The position numbers were made by a program, and so were the translations under genes. A stretch of DNA of 64,000 nt, taken from Mycolicibacterium anyangense (GTDB lineage Bacteria; Actinomycetota; Actinomycetes; Mycobacteriales; Mycobacteriaceae). Location of the stretch: assembly GCF_010731855.1 (NCBI RefSeq), contig NZ_AP022620.1, positions 5,022,001 through 5,086,000 on the forward strand, given 5' to 3'. This document shows, in pieces, positions 37,301 through 44,458 of the stretch. The notes under the pieces were generated by a model. The model was not told the origin of the DNA. It saw only the letters and a list, made by a program, of their open reading frames with translations, and did not search any database. The stretch's first letter is position 1, and every line of letters begins with the position of its first letter.

Positions 37301-37791
37301 GAGAGTTCATCGAATCCCGCGGCTTTCAGTTGCTCAGCCAGGAGTTCACGTGCGGTGCTGAGGAACCCAATTGTGCGGTCACCGCCTGCGCCCCAGTCGT
37401 ATTCGGTGTCAGCGTGAAACTGGCGGTCGACGGTGGCGCGACGCTTCTTGGCCTTCGCTCCACTCGACTTGGCGATCGGGATAGGGGGTGGTGTAACGAT
37501 ACTGATCTGGCTCGGCGTTCCTGGCGGCAGAAGCTGCAGCCGGTACACGGTATTGACGAGTCGCAGCCGCAGCAGGCCACCGTCTTGACCCCAATCTTGC
37601 AAACGTTCGGTGAGCAGTTCACCGCTAAGCTGTCGGCTACGTCCGCTCCACTGTGCCAGAAACGGTTCACTCTCGAGTTCGAGCTCGATGGCTGAACTAT
37701 GTTCCGGCAGTGCTAGCGCTGCCGACTCCCGCTCAGTAAGCGCGATCAGGCCAGTTTCTAGGATTTGGTGGGTGATTCGCTTCTCGATCAT
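31360..37791 (-). CDS. giant SNF2/RapA-type helicase with three Cys-rich zinc clusters (2143 aa)
   Basis: Last gene of the defence array; its ATG overlaps the DinG-RecQ stop by 4 bp (ATGA). The SF2/SNF2 core lies at about residues 200-640: P-loop DEVGLGKTIEAGL near 220, DEAH in IVDEAHRAAG near 307, STDAGAEGQNLQF, and motif VI RIEQRIGRVDRL near 594. This resembles RapA/HepA-type ATPases. The remaining ~1500 residues contain three Cys-rich clusters: ~1057-1097 (CESCSHVLCQACGED ... CGQCRRETGGLCRCC), ~1504-1580 (CDACLTWACAACDASG through CAMCERAVCGSCR) and ~2034-2077 (CGYCQQLCCPACADG ... CKRCVQEP). Their B-box/RING-like spacing suggests zinc-bound recognition modules. Third-position base use looks less GC-rich than in the core genes, by eye. 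Likely a DNA translocase in anti-phage defence; exact role unknown. Confidence 0.85.
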   Translation of the reverse strand: MIEKRITHQILETGLIALTERESAALALPEHSSAIELELESEPFLAQWSGRSRQLSGELLTERLQDWGQDGGLLRLRLVNTVYRLQLLPPGTPSQISIVTPPPIPIAKSSGAKAKKRRATVDRQFHADTEYDWGAGGDRTIGFLSTARELLAEQLKAAGFDELSLVELRLQGEELATLDDFEELLAVDVSNVDRMPHQEAVARHALSRLRGRAVLADEVGLGKTIEAGLAVKELALRGLAKRVLILCPAPLRDQWREEMNSKFDMSFDIAARGPEIQQQDRLILSLTLGRSNAEKLTKKPWDIVIVDEAHRAAGAGARKTRDVITSLTTKCRYAFFLTATPVQNDLLELYRLVELLRPGTFNSVTDFKRQFMKGYDPRTPNDPAALRRLISSVMIRTTRAQAGVDRVVRRAVDVPIKLGAREQELYVLATQLLRGVMRDPGDAMRRRSLALRLTASPFAMGTTALRMAERHPDLRVRDVLLEIGHRAMDISESAREDTALKITRDWLREHGRVLIFTQHTDTVTGLLRRMELEGLNARSFHGSMSAGERAATIAAFKSGDAPIMISTDAGAEGQNLQFCNCVLNYDLPWNPMRIEQRIGRVDRLTQPKDEVFVANLYAQGTIDESVYGLLAHKLRMFELLFGQVTTILGELDDSKTASFETRVMEALFAENDSKMQNLLNQLGTELVHAREKASELIAADSGMSRWMATAFDHREGLTKAGSTELAPEVSERARMRQRRVQTWVRSVLDALNSEILHDTDDGDGAFLTAKFDEEFEQELGGRTVMHLAFDRFGLEHHPDAELCAVGSPVFDELLGLLRVRGDMHATVPVIPDDIGPSPYRHSSSIQLVRRRLIPSGSWNGQATFRATVGEAETTEHLITADINGHNERRLPRRPLQDGESLPPSFGTAQKVIAQFERAATAQLEKLRRERSKTIEKEQSQELARVVSGYKAQIADTTGEDRARLQRALRSEENRLSRRPDVRARAKILAVTLDEDDWLVEETWAGPSGDVTSITYEWGTHEPVVVESDVSGNAISILALCSAMHWVDETEATSCESCSHVLCQACGEDAVFAPCAACGQLSCGQCRRETGGLCRCCASPERAPELDDEYSIAWRLNGDNVLRVGERSAELVRGEHASAVALVDDNDTDDPERVRLRGFARQNGLPLDSGLVLQDLTVRVPEHNEGRVRLHSIERIDVETSVAPSAGPSIDSSALADLPMAPDISVVPEGRSGLADLLKRLRSAVTPPPRPAVLVTRRSYFTDVYLEADRIVEERSLVTDSGDLDVIAVESADIAWIAPRIDDPTIADVELGGLHVSLQRRNEAVLITARHQSEELLSWIACPERSSPAEQLGAYDYLCSIGMPGGKLGKRTDEVLQVVGAFPSPSECGLSARNVQDVAILDELPIAREVVSANTAALEAIGAAPNTFAAKTVAPLPVGLGHALLEKTDRSFTAALRGGLEITETWSGHGTATHTYQTFDGIPLAPIMSHTGSRHSNFGVCRDGHFYEAGTAALCDACLTWACAACDASGYQASITCPGCWHPACKRCTSVAHDVAADQCLLCADRACADCGRDPQVADCAMCERAVCGSCRIDDLCPACSRLAPLTLNELAKLPADLALAGATVTVGDDNDATVIAIDRGSSYELATVRDGAIVRWIAFDRSQVDSRYRLRLSASRALGSQVIPTIVTPEPEAPRTGPRLLVSSTRLFRPVWSVPGLGLSGRSPDAHPSAEGDLYSAIGDQFPPLACWPEAVPNTPRRLKKVLQSLGAPTTTTMPLRWDPTGFDIAITPAGISKVTIEGTDVGETISEWEESKPARDWITKAWKPSPTIRKFAASGDVEAAIVSMASSTSLGVCRFESSEWWVISASERALAATFLSRKMGLGDVDAVGIFTDPNQIRLSLVSNATASSLDIRPLGQITNVGAVVTDHTYDALTAWYPKESVTAPALDALPMQLRIALQDLVQPAPRTCLDIGASVTEEVTVSGGQEWRYEAALAPGKTDARRPDHISRQILDWGGIDREGHFGSVAAQCGYCQQLCCPACADGMVICDCCGTPICKRCVQEPSSGTWLCHACSATRPPTRHEAREHGRLLFTRGMLIGIDPVHTVVLEHSKSHWQLHVPNGDKRLVANPSVVRYLDTRLAGS

Positions 37792-40700
37792 TCTGGCTCC
37801 GTCATGCCAAGTGATTGCCAGCCGGCAGATGTCAGGGTGAGGGACTGGTAGGAGGACTGGGATCCTTCGCGGACGGCAGTTCGACGTTCGACGAGGCCTC
37901 TCTCGATGAGCTTGCTCACGGCTTCGTCCCAGCGGCGTTCGCTACCGCGGACGTGGCGCAGAGCACCAAACTGAGGGCAGTTCAACACGCCGGCACCAAG
38001 CGGACGTCCCTCGCCCAGTGATTCACGCCCAAGAACTGCTGCCTTGAGACTGGCTTCGCCGTACGCGCCGCCACGAAATCGGGACGCCCACGCGATCGCC
38101 TGAAGGACAATAAGTTCGACATTGACCAGCAACTCGGGATCGGGCACCATCCGGTCGGGAAGAGCGGACCAAGGTGCCGCCTCGCCGCTGCACACGTCGC
38201 ACGGTTCGACATCTCTGCTCTTGCAATCCATGACGGTGTCGCCGAAGTGGTTTCCGACTACAGTTCGGCGGCAGTTAGAGTCGTTGGTCGCGTAATCGAT
38301 CATTGCCTGGAGACGCCGCTTCTGCCACCACTTCCATTTAGCAGACTCACTTTCCAGTGACTGCTGAGGCGCGACGCGCGACAGTACGCGTACGCGACGC
38401 AGTCTTTTTGAACTGTAGAACGTAATCAGGCGGTCCAGCGACCAGTTGATGAGCTGCTGCTCGAGCTGGTCCGGGTCGTGGCCGTGTTCGTCCTTCATTT
38501 GCTGAAAGTCGAGCTGAACCCGTACGTTCGGCCGAGCTCGGTGCGCCTGGTAGAAGAGCTCACGGAATAGCCGGCGTTCGTCTTCATCGCTGGGATCCTT
38601 AAAGCCGACTTCGACTGTTCCCCTCGCCGAGCAGTCCAAACCCTGTTCGATGGCGTGCACGCGTTCCAATTGGGCCAGATGCACGTTGATCTCATCATCG
38701 TCGATTCCGAGTTTGTCGGCCATGTCATCGATGTTGAAGACACGGCTGCTGCCACGTTCGGGACACTCCCACAGCGCGGCCAGGAGCTGTTGTGTCATTG
38801 CCGCGTCGGCCTTGGTTCCGTGTGCCTCGATGAGCCGACGACGGCGTGCAAGGTCGGAGCTCGTGTACAGCAATACGCATTCACCGGAGATGTCGCGCGC
38901 ACGAGCGGCTCGACCTGCTTCCTGGGCGTACCCGTCTAGAGAGTCTGGGAGGTCGTAATGGGCGACCCATCCGATATTCGGCTTGTTGATACCCATTCCG
39001 AATGCTTTGGTGGCGACGATGATTCGTGTTGTGTCGGAATCGAAGTCTTCCTGAACGGCATCGCGCTGTTCGGGAACCATGCCCGCGTGGTAGGCGCGCG
39101 CCGCATGGCCGGCGCGTCGTAGCAGCGAGGCGATCTCCTCCGCGAGCGCGCGTTTGGAGACGTAGATGATCCCCGACTTATCTCCTGCCCACGTCACAAA
39201 GCGTAGTAGTTCCCGGGCTCGATCTCGCTCGTCTGAACACCTGATCACCCGGAATCGAAGGTTGGGCCGATCACTTGGCTCGCGGATGGCGATGGGCTCA
39301 TGCATGTCCAACGCGACCGCGATGTCCGTTTCGACCTCAGGTGTGGCTGTCGCCGTAAGCCCTGCACGTGGCGGACGGGTCTCAAACGACGCGACGGAGG
39401 CGGGAACCTGGCGGAACTCCGGCCGAAAGTCATGTCCCCAGACGGAGACGCAGTGAGCCTCGTCAACCACGACGCGATTGAGCTGCTGGCGACCTAGAGC
39501 CCCGCGTAAGATTGGATCGCGCGCCAATCGCTCGGGTGATACATACAGAAGCCGCACTTGACCTTTGGCTGTATCGCGCAGAATTTCGATCTGAATCGCC
39601 CGCGATGTTGTCCCTGTGATGCCTTGAACAGGTCTGATACCGCGCCGACCACGCAAGTCGTTGACCTGATCTTTGATCAAGGCGATCAAGGGGGACACGA
39701 CGACGGTAGCCCGAGCCTCGGGGGCGAGTAGCGCGGGAAGTTGGAAGCACAGCGACTTACCGAAGCCGGTCGGTAGCACCGCTACGACATCCCTTCCTTC
39801 GATGATCGCTCGCATCACTTCAAGTTGTTTGGGGTGAAGTTTGGTGATCCCAAACAACTTCTCTGCGGCCTCGGTGAGTTTCGCGGTGGGGTCTTCGCCC
39901 TCGACGAGTCTGAGGTTCTCAAGAAGTTGGGTGACGTCATCACGGCCGAAGGAGATTGCGGCGGAGAGGTCGGGTGGTGTGCCCGTGACAAACTCGATGG
40001 CGCGGGTCCACGCGTCATCCCTGTCGATTGCCTCGTGGATCGTCGGCTCCGGCAGCGATTCGAGGATCACTCGTTGAGCCAGAGTCGGTGAGTGCAGACG
40101 ACGGTCACACACAAACGCCGCGCCTCTGTCCTTCTCAGAGCGAATGAGTCGACCAAACCCTTGGGTGAAGAGCATGGCCGTCATCGGAAGGACGTACTCA
40201 CGGAACGGGTCACCGCCGCGCTCCGCTATGGCGCGCTGGCGAGCGGATACCAGGGGGTCATTCGGATGGGGATAGGGCGGCTTCTCAAGGAACAAGTACG
40301 AGAGTGTGTCGCCGGGTGCGTCAAAGCCCTCCCAGTACGATTTGAGACCATAAAGCACAGTGCCGGGTTCTGTGCGGAAGCGGTGAGCGATCTGCGAGCG
40401 GCCCAATTCACCCTGGACGAGTAACTCGACCCCGCGGTCGGCGAGTTCGGCTGACTTTGTGCGGACACCGTGCGCGACGGCCTCCATACGTTTTCGGGCG
40501 GCAAAGAGCGTCAGCGTCTTTCCGCCGGACAACGACAGAAAGCCAGCTTGGTCGGCTGCCATTTCCTCGCAGAACTCACGCTCGTTGATCGGCACGGGTA
40601 CGGGTAGGTGGTTGGTAAGCACCACGATCGACTGGTTCTGGTAGTCGAACGGGGAGGCGAGACGCAGTGCTCGAAATGCCTCACCGTCGGCGTCGGGACT

Positions 40701-43028
40701 GATCTGGATACCGAGCCGGGAGGCGAGGTAGTCGAAGTGGCGCTCCACCGTTAGCGTCGCTGAGCAAAGGACGGTGGAGTGGGTGCGATCGACCACCTGT
40801 TGCTTGAACTCAGGAAAGACGTGGATGGGCAGACGCTCGAACGTCCATGCTGCTGGATCGTCTTCTTCGGCGGCGAGGCGGTAGACCCAGAGATGACTAT
40901 CGGGGAGTTCGCCAATCGCGTCCAGAAGAGCGATGGCGTTGTCGAGGCGTTCGGAGAACCCGCGGAGTCGCTGCTTGGCCGAGGAGAGTTTCTTTATCTC
41001 CGCCAGTGAACTTCGAAGTCCGGTAACCGCTTTGGCGAGCTGGATAAGCCAATATCGGACGCTCGACGCAGCTTGGCGCAAAGCCCTGAACTCAGGGCGG
41101 TTGTTGACCACTCCCGCCTGCAGGACCACGGCGTCGGCTTTACCGGCGTACTCATGGAGATATGTGTCGATTGCCTCGGCCAGTTCCTTACCGGTCGATC
41201 GGACTTGGGTAGATGCTGTCGCGATCGACTCCATGGCGTCGCTGACGGCCTGGTCGCCTTTGGTCTTGGTGCGGATGTCTCGCATCAGTCGGGACCGGTT
41301 CGCGAGGCTGTTGACAAGAATCTCCAGCTCGAGCGCGTCGACGCGTTCGGTCCAGGCGGCTGTCAACGAATCCTCAAGTGCATGAGCCTCATCGAAGACC
41401 AGGTCGGCCCTACCTTCGGCTAGCACATCGCCAGGGGCTCGAGAGCCCTGTTGTTCGAGTTTGATCCAGCTGGCGATCAGTGCGTGATTGACAGATACCA
41501 CGCCGGGCTTCTTCTCAAGATTCACCAGCTGCTGCATCAATGGACACACATTGGCCCACAGGCAGTTTCGTCGGTCGCACCCTCCCGAGTTCGTACGCAG
41601 GCGCACGCGGGTTCTGGCGTAGTGGGCATCGGAGCTACTTATCGCGTAGTCGGTGACGTCATCCCATGTTCCCGACGGCGAGGTTGCCAACGTTCGAACA
41701 GCAACAGCCAGAGCCAGTCCGGAAGCGTCCTTGTCGGTCAGGACGCCTTCAAGCTCCCTCGCGCACACATAATTGCCGACTCCCTGGATCTGTCGGAACG
41801 GTGCGCGCAGCAGGCCGTCTTCATGGAGCCGGGCGGCGTCTGCGCGTAGTTGGTTCTGAAGCGCTTTTGTCGCGGTTGCCACGAGGACCGGCCGCCCTGC
41901 TTGGGACGCGCGGCCGAGGGCAGGCAACAGGTAGGCGAGGGACTTACCGGTTCCGGTTGGCGCTTCGACGGCCAGGCGGCCACCGCGGTCAAAGACCTCT
42001 GCGACGCCGCGCGCCATTTCCTCCTGGGCAGGTCGGGGCAGCAGGCCCCGTTGCTGATGCAAGACCGGAAAGTCACCACGTACCGCCGACCACGCGTCAG
42101 GCGCTGGCGGGCCGGTGGCCTCGAGTAGCGGATCCGCAGGCCGGTCAAGCGTGGACAGGTCAGGCACTTCGGTCACCGGAGGGAGAAGCATGGCGAGGGC
42201 GTGGCCGGTCGTTTCAAGTACGGCGACCGCGAGGCTCCAGCTGGGCTCACTCAGGTCCACGGAGGCGAGCAGTTCTCGCACGACTGCGGCGGTTGCGACG
42301 GCATCCGGGAGGGCTCGGTGAGGATTGTCGTGGCTGATGTTGCACGCCATGGCGAGGTCGGCGAGCCCGCGGTTGGGCATCGCGACATCAACTAGTAACG
42401 ACAGGTGCATGCTGTCGGCGGTGCGAGGGAATCTGACCGCCTCGACGCCGGCACGTTCAGCTGCATTTAGGAGAAATGGAAGATCGAAGTCGAGCAGGTT
42501 GTGGCCGATCACGAGGTCAACGTCCTGCAGGTGAGCCTGCAGCACCCGCAGTGCCTGGTCGAATGAGACGATGTCGTCCTTGGCCGGCGTCGGTCGCTCA
42601 ATACCGTCAGGTATGCCGACTGCGAGGTCGACCAACGTCGTGCCGTCGAGGCGCACGAGGGCAATTTCGGTCACGAAGTCTTTTGTGCGGTTTAGACCGG
42701 TGGTTTCCAGGTCGAGCACGGCCACGCGGTCCATTCGGACGCGCTCGGGTCGGGGGCGATACCAATCCGCAGTGTCTGAATCCTCTTCGTCGGGCTCCGC
42801 CGCTGCCTCGCGAGCGGTAGTAGTGGCGATGGAGAGGCGGCCATTGGTGGAAACTGCGAATCGATGGGGAAAGCGATCGGGGAGCTGGAGGACCCGTTCG
42901 ATGGCGAGTACGAATTGGTCTGACCGCAGGCGGTCGCGAAGTTCCATGGCCGTGAGCGGGCCGTGCTCGGCCAGGATGCGGTGCGCAGCTTCCGCAGCCG
43001 GAGGCAGAGGGCGGTTCTCGCTGCTCAT
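37788..43028 (-). CDS. DEDDh exonuclease-DinG helicase-RecQ helicase fusion (1746 aa)
   Basis: Start chosen at ATG 43028 (MSSENRPLPP); the longer frame only overlaps the upstream gene. Order of domains: a short N-terminal winged-helix-like segment (~1-65); a DEDDh 3'-5' exonuclease of DnaQ type at ~100-270 (VLDLETTGLNRT, GHNLLDFDLPF, PHRALPDAVATA); a DinG/XPD-type helicase at ~330-990 with P-loop EAPTGTGKS near 356, four Fe-S-type cysteines around YVCAREL and GGCDRRNCLWANVCP near 460-495, DEAH near 548 and QGFGRLIRSEKDRG near 959; and a complete RecQ helicase at ~1050-1620 with P-loop PTGFGKSLCFQLPA, DEAHCVS, QEAGRAARAR and C-terminal zinc-type cysteines (CKSRDVEPCDVC). Exonuclease-DinG fusions are known; the added RecQ half is unusual. 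Probably processes foreign DNA within the array. Confidence 0.88.
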   Translation of the reverse strand: MSSENRPLPPAAEAAHRILAEHGPLTAMELRDRLRSDQFVLAIERVLQLPDRFPHRFAVSTNGRLSIATTTAREAAAEPDEEDSDTADWYRPRPERVRMDRVAVLDLETTGLNRTKDFVTEIALVRLDGTTLVDLAVGIPDGIERPTPAKDDIVSFDQALRVLQAHLQDVDLVIGHNLLDFDLPFLLNAAERAGVEAVRFPRTADSMHLSLLVDVAMPNRGLADLAMACNISHDNPHRALPDAVATAAVVRELLASVDLSEPSWSLAVAVLETTGHALAMLLPPVTEVPDLSTLDRPADPLLEATGPPAPDAWSAVRGDFPVLHQQRGLLPRPAQEEMARGVAEVFDRGGRLAVEAPTGTGKSLAYLLPALGRASQAGRPVLVATATKALQNQLRADAARLHEDGLLRAPFRQIQGVGNYVCARELEGVLTDKDASGLALAVAVRTLATSPSGTWDDVTDYAISSSDAHYARTRVRLRTNSGGCDRRNCLWANVCPLMQQLVNLEKKPGVVSVNHALIASWIKLEQQGSRAPGDVLAEGRADLVFDEAHALEDSLTAAWTERVDALELEILVNSLANRSRLMRDIRTKTKGDQAVSDAMESIATASTQVRSTGKELAEAIDTYLHEYAGKADAVVLQAGVVNNRPEFRALRQAASSVRYWLIQLAKAVTGLRSSLAEIKKLSSAKQRLRGFSERLDNAIALLDAIGELPDSHLWVYRLAAEEDDPAAWTFERLPIHVFPEFKQQVVDRTHSTVLCSATLTVERHFDYLASRLGIQISPDADGEAFRALRLASPFDYQNQSIVVLTNHLPVPVPINEREFCEEMAADQAGFLSLSGGKTLTLFAARKRMEAVAHGVRTKSAELADRGVELLVQGELGRSQIAHRFRTEPGTVLYGLKSYWEGFDAPGDTLSYLFLEKPPYPHPNDPLVSARQRAIAERGGDPFREYVLPMTAMLFTQGFGRLIRSEKDRGAAFVCDRRLHSPTLAQRVILESLPEPTIHEAIDRDDAWTRAIEFVTGTPPDLSAAISFGRDDVTQLLENLRLVEGEDPTAKLTEAAEKLFGITKLHPKQLEVMRAIIEGRDVVAVLPTGFGKSLCFQLPALLAPEARATVVVSPLIALIKDQVNDLRGRRGIRPVQGITGTTSRAIQIEILRDTAKGQVRLLYVSPERLARDPILRGALGRQQLNRVVVDEAHCVSVWGHDFRPEFRQVPASVASFETRPPRAGLTATATPEVETDIAVALDMHEPIAIREPSDRPNLRFRVIRCSDERDRARELLRFVTWAGDKSGIIYVSKRALAEEIASLLRRAGHAARAYHAGMVPEQRDAVQEDFDSDTTRIIVATKAFGMGINKPNIGWVAHYDLPDSLDGYAQEAGRAARARDISGECVLLYTSSDLARRRRLIEAHGTKADAAMTQQLLAALWECPERGSSRVFNIDDMADKLGIDDDEINVHLAQLERVHAIEQGLDCSARGTVEVGFKDPSDEDERRLFRELFYQAHRARPNVRVQLDFQQMKDEHGHDPDQLEQQLINWSLDRLITFYSSKRLRRVRVLSRVAPQQSLESESAKWKWWQKRRLQAMIDYATNDSNCRRTVVGNHFGDTVMDCKSRDVEPCDVCSGEAAPWSALPDRMVPDPELLVNVELIVLQAIAWASRFRGGAYGEASLKAAVLGRESLGEGRPLGAGVLNCPQFGALRHVRGSERRWDEAVSKLIERGLVERRTAVREGSQSSYQSLTLTSAGWQSLGMTEPE

Positions 43029-43092
43029 GGATTGACCGTCACTACGGAACGACGGGTGCGATTCGACAAAGTGTGGAGTCTGACTGGCACCG

Positions 43093-44379
43093 TCAGTGGT
43101 CTCGATCTCTGCTCGTCGACTCCTCGTTGTCGGATTCGTCTCCTGGCGGCAAAGGTGATTTGGCTGGGGACTTCTCGGCGAGGTACTCACCCATCCGAAT
43201 CAGTCGCTGTCCAGCTGCGCCGACGACTTTGAGTGCCGAGTCCGCGACGGCGTCGATCACGGCCTCTGCAGCGTCCAAGACGTTTGGAGTGTCTGGATTC
43301 GACCATTCCTCAATCTGGTGGCGCCGCGCTGTAGCGAAGCGATCTAGTTCGTCACGAAGGGTTGACCGATACTCAGCAAGCTCCCGTACCTTCTGAAAGC
43401 GAAATCCCTCTATGGGGGCTGGTTTTGCGAAGTCGTCCAGCAGGGTCTTCGCCTCGCGATAGAGCTTGCCGTCCTCGGCAAGCTGATGGCGGATCAGTTC
43501 GTTGAGATCGTCGATTACTCGCTGTCGATGCTGTGGTTCCTTCTCCTCAATACGGGCCAGTCGAAGGAGTTGCCAGCGGTACAGCGCATCCTCTGCGACG
43601 ACCAGGAGGCTCAGGGTTTCGCCGAGCTGCTTCTCCTCGACCGCAGCGCGCAGCTTCGCTGCGCGCTCCTGTACAGGACGGTTGGGTTCGAACGAGTCGA
43701 GGACTCGGCTCACGTGGTTTCTGAGTTGCTCGACGGTCACATTGAGTGCTGGTCCTAGGCCAGCCAACGCATCCCAGTCCGCATCCGGTAGCTCGCCGTG
43801 TTTGTCGAGGAAGTCCGTTGCCCGGCGGATCGACAGGTGGTTGCCGAGCACATCACCCGCACGGGTCGCCTGGGCGATGTTGAGGACGGACTCGACTTTG
43901 CCTTCGACGCGGTCCACAGCGGTCTCAACATCGGCGATCGCAGACTTGAGCGCCAACTGTGTCGCGATCAGTTGCACGGCAAGCATTTGTGGCGGTGCGA
44001 TTGGCGTCGGTGCCCACTGCAGCTGCTGCAGGAACAGCCCGTTGTGGCCTCGTGTCATCATCCGGAAGTAGCCGTCTGTGCCTGGAATCCAATTGCCGAC
44101 CCGCAGGGCGTTGACGCTGTCGGGGTGGAGCCGGACGTACTTACCGCCATCGGCGAGGATTCCTGCCATTCCGGCCAATAGGCCTGCGGCGTTGCCGATT
44201 GAGGAACGATTGATGCCGGTGACCTGCATTGTCCTGCCGGCGACGTTTCGCAAACGCGACAAATAGGCTTCGACAGCTTCAGGTTCACCGGAAACGACGA
44301 GGCCGCCGGGTTGAACCGATACTTCTACTTCCTCACTATCGGCCGGCGCCGGGAGATTGTCGGAGGTGTCGTCTGGCAT
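43093..44379 (-). CDS. unrecognised 428-aa protein of the defence array
   Basis: I do not recognise this family. The ATG at 44379 follows a GTGGGG ribosome-like site. The N-terminal ~25 residues are acidic and disordered, followed by a beta-like EVEVSVQPGGLVVSGEPEAV and a Gly/Ala segment near 60-80 (SIGNAAGLLAGMAGILADGG) that could be a short hydrophobic hairpin. Residues ~130-400 are predominantly helical and charged, with coiled-coil-like stretches (ERAAKLRAAVEEKQLGETL, RVIDDLNELIRHQLAEDG). The C-terminus is Lys/Pro/Glu-rich. No nuclease or NTPase motif is visible. The spacing (79 bp after the GmrSD-like gene, 64 bp before the fusion helicase) puts it in the same operon; an adaptor, sensor or membrane-linked effector role is only a guess. 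Confidence 0.7.
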   Translation of the reverse strand: MPDDTSDNLPAPADSEEVEVSVQPGGLVVSGEPEAVEAYLSRLRNVAGRTMQVTGINRSSIGNAAGLLAGMAGILADGGKYVRLHPDSVNALRVGNWIPGTDGYFRMMTRGHNGLFLQQLQWAPTPIAPPQMLAVQLIATQLALKSAIADVETAVDRVEGKVESVLNIAQATRAGDVLGNHLSIRRATDFLDKHGELPDADWDALAGLGPALNVTVEQLRNHVSRVLDSFEPNRPVQERAAKLRAAVEEKQLGETLSLLVVAEDALYRWQLLRLARIEEKEPQHRQRVIDDLNELIRHQLAEDGKLYREAKTLLDDFAKPAPIEGFRFQKVRELAEYRSTLRDELDRFATARRHQIEEWSNPDTPNVLDAAEAVIDAVADSALKVVGAAGQRLIRMGEYLAEKSPAKSPLPPGDESDNEESTSRDRDH

Positions 44380-44458
44380 GGTTATCCCCACTCCTCGGAT
44401 GTCGAACCAGCTCGATTACGGCTACTCTGCAACGCGTCGACCCCATGGGTGGCTGCTG

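Noticed and set aside
43029..43190. N-terminal extension of the exonuclease-DinG-RecQ protein
   Set aside because: The extra 54 codons overlap the upstream gene in another frame; MSSENRPLPP at 43028 begins the domain-like sequence.
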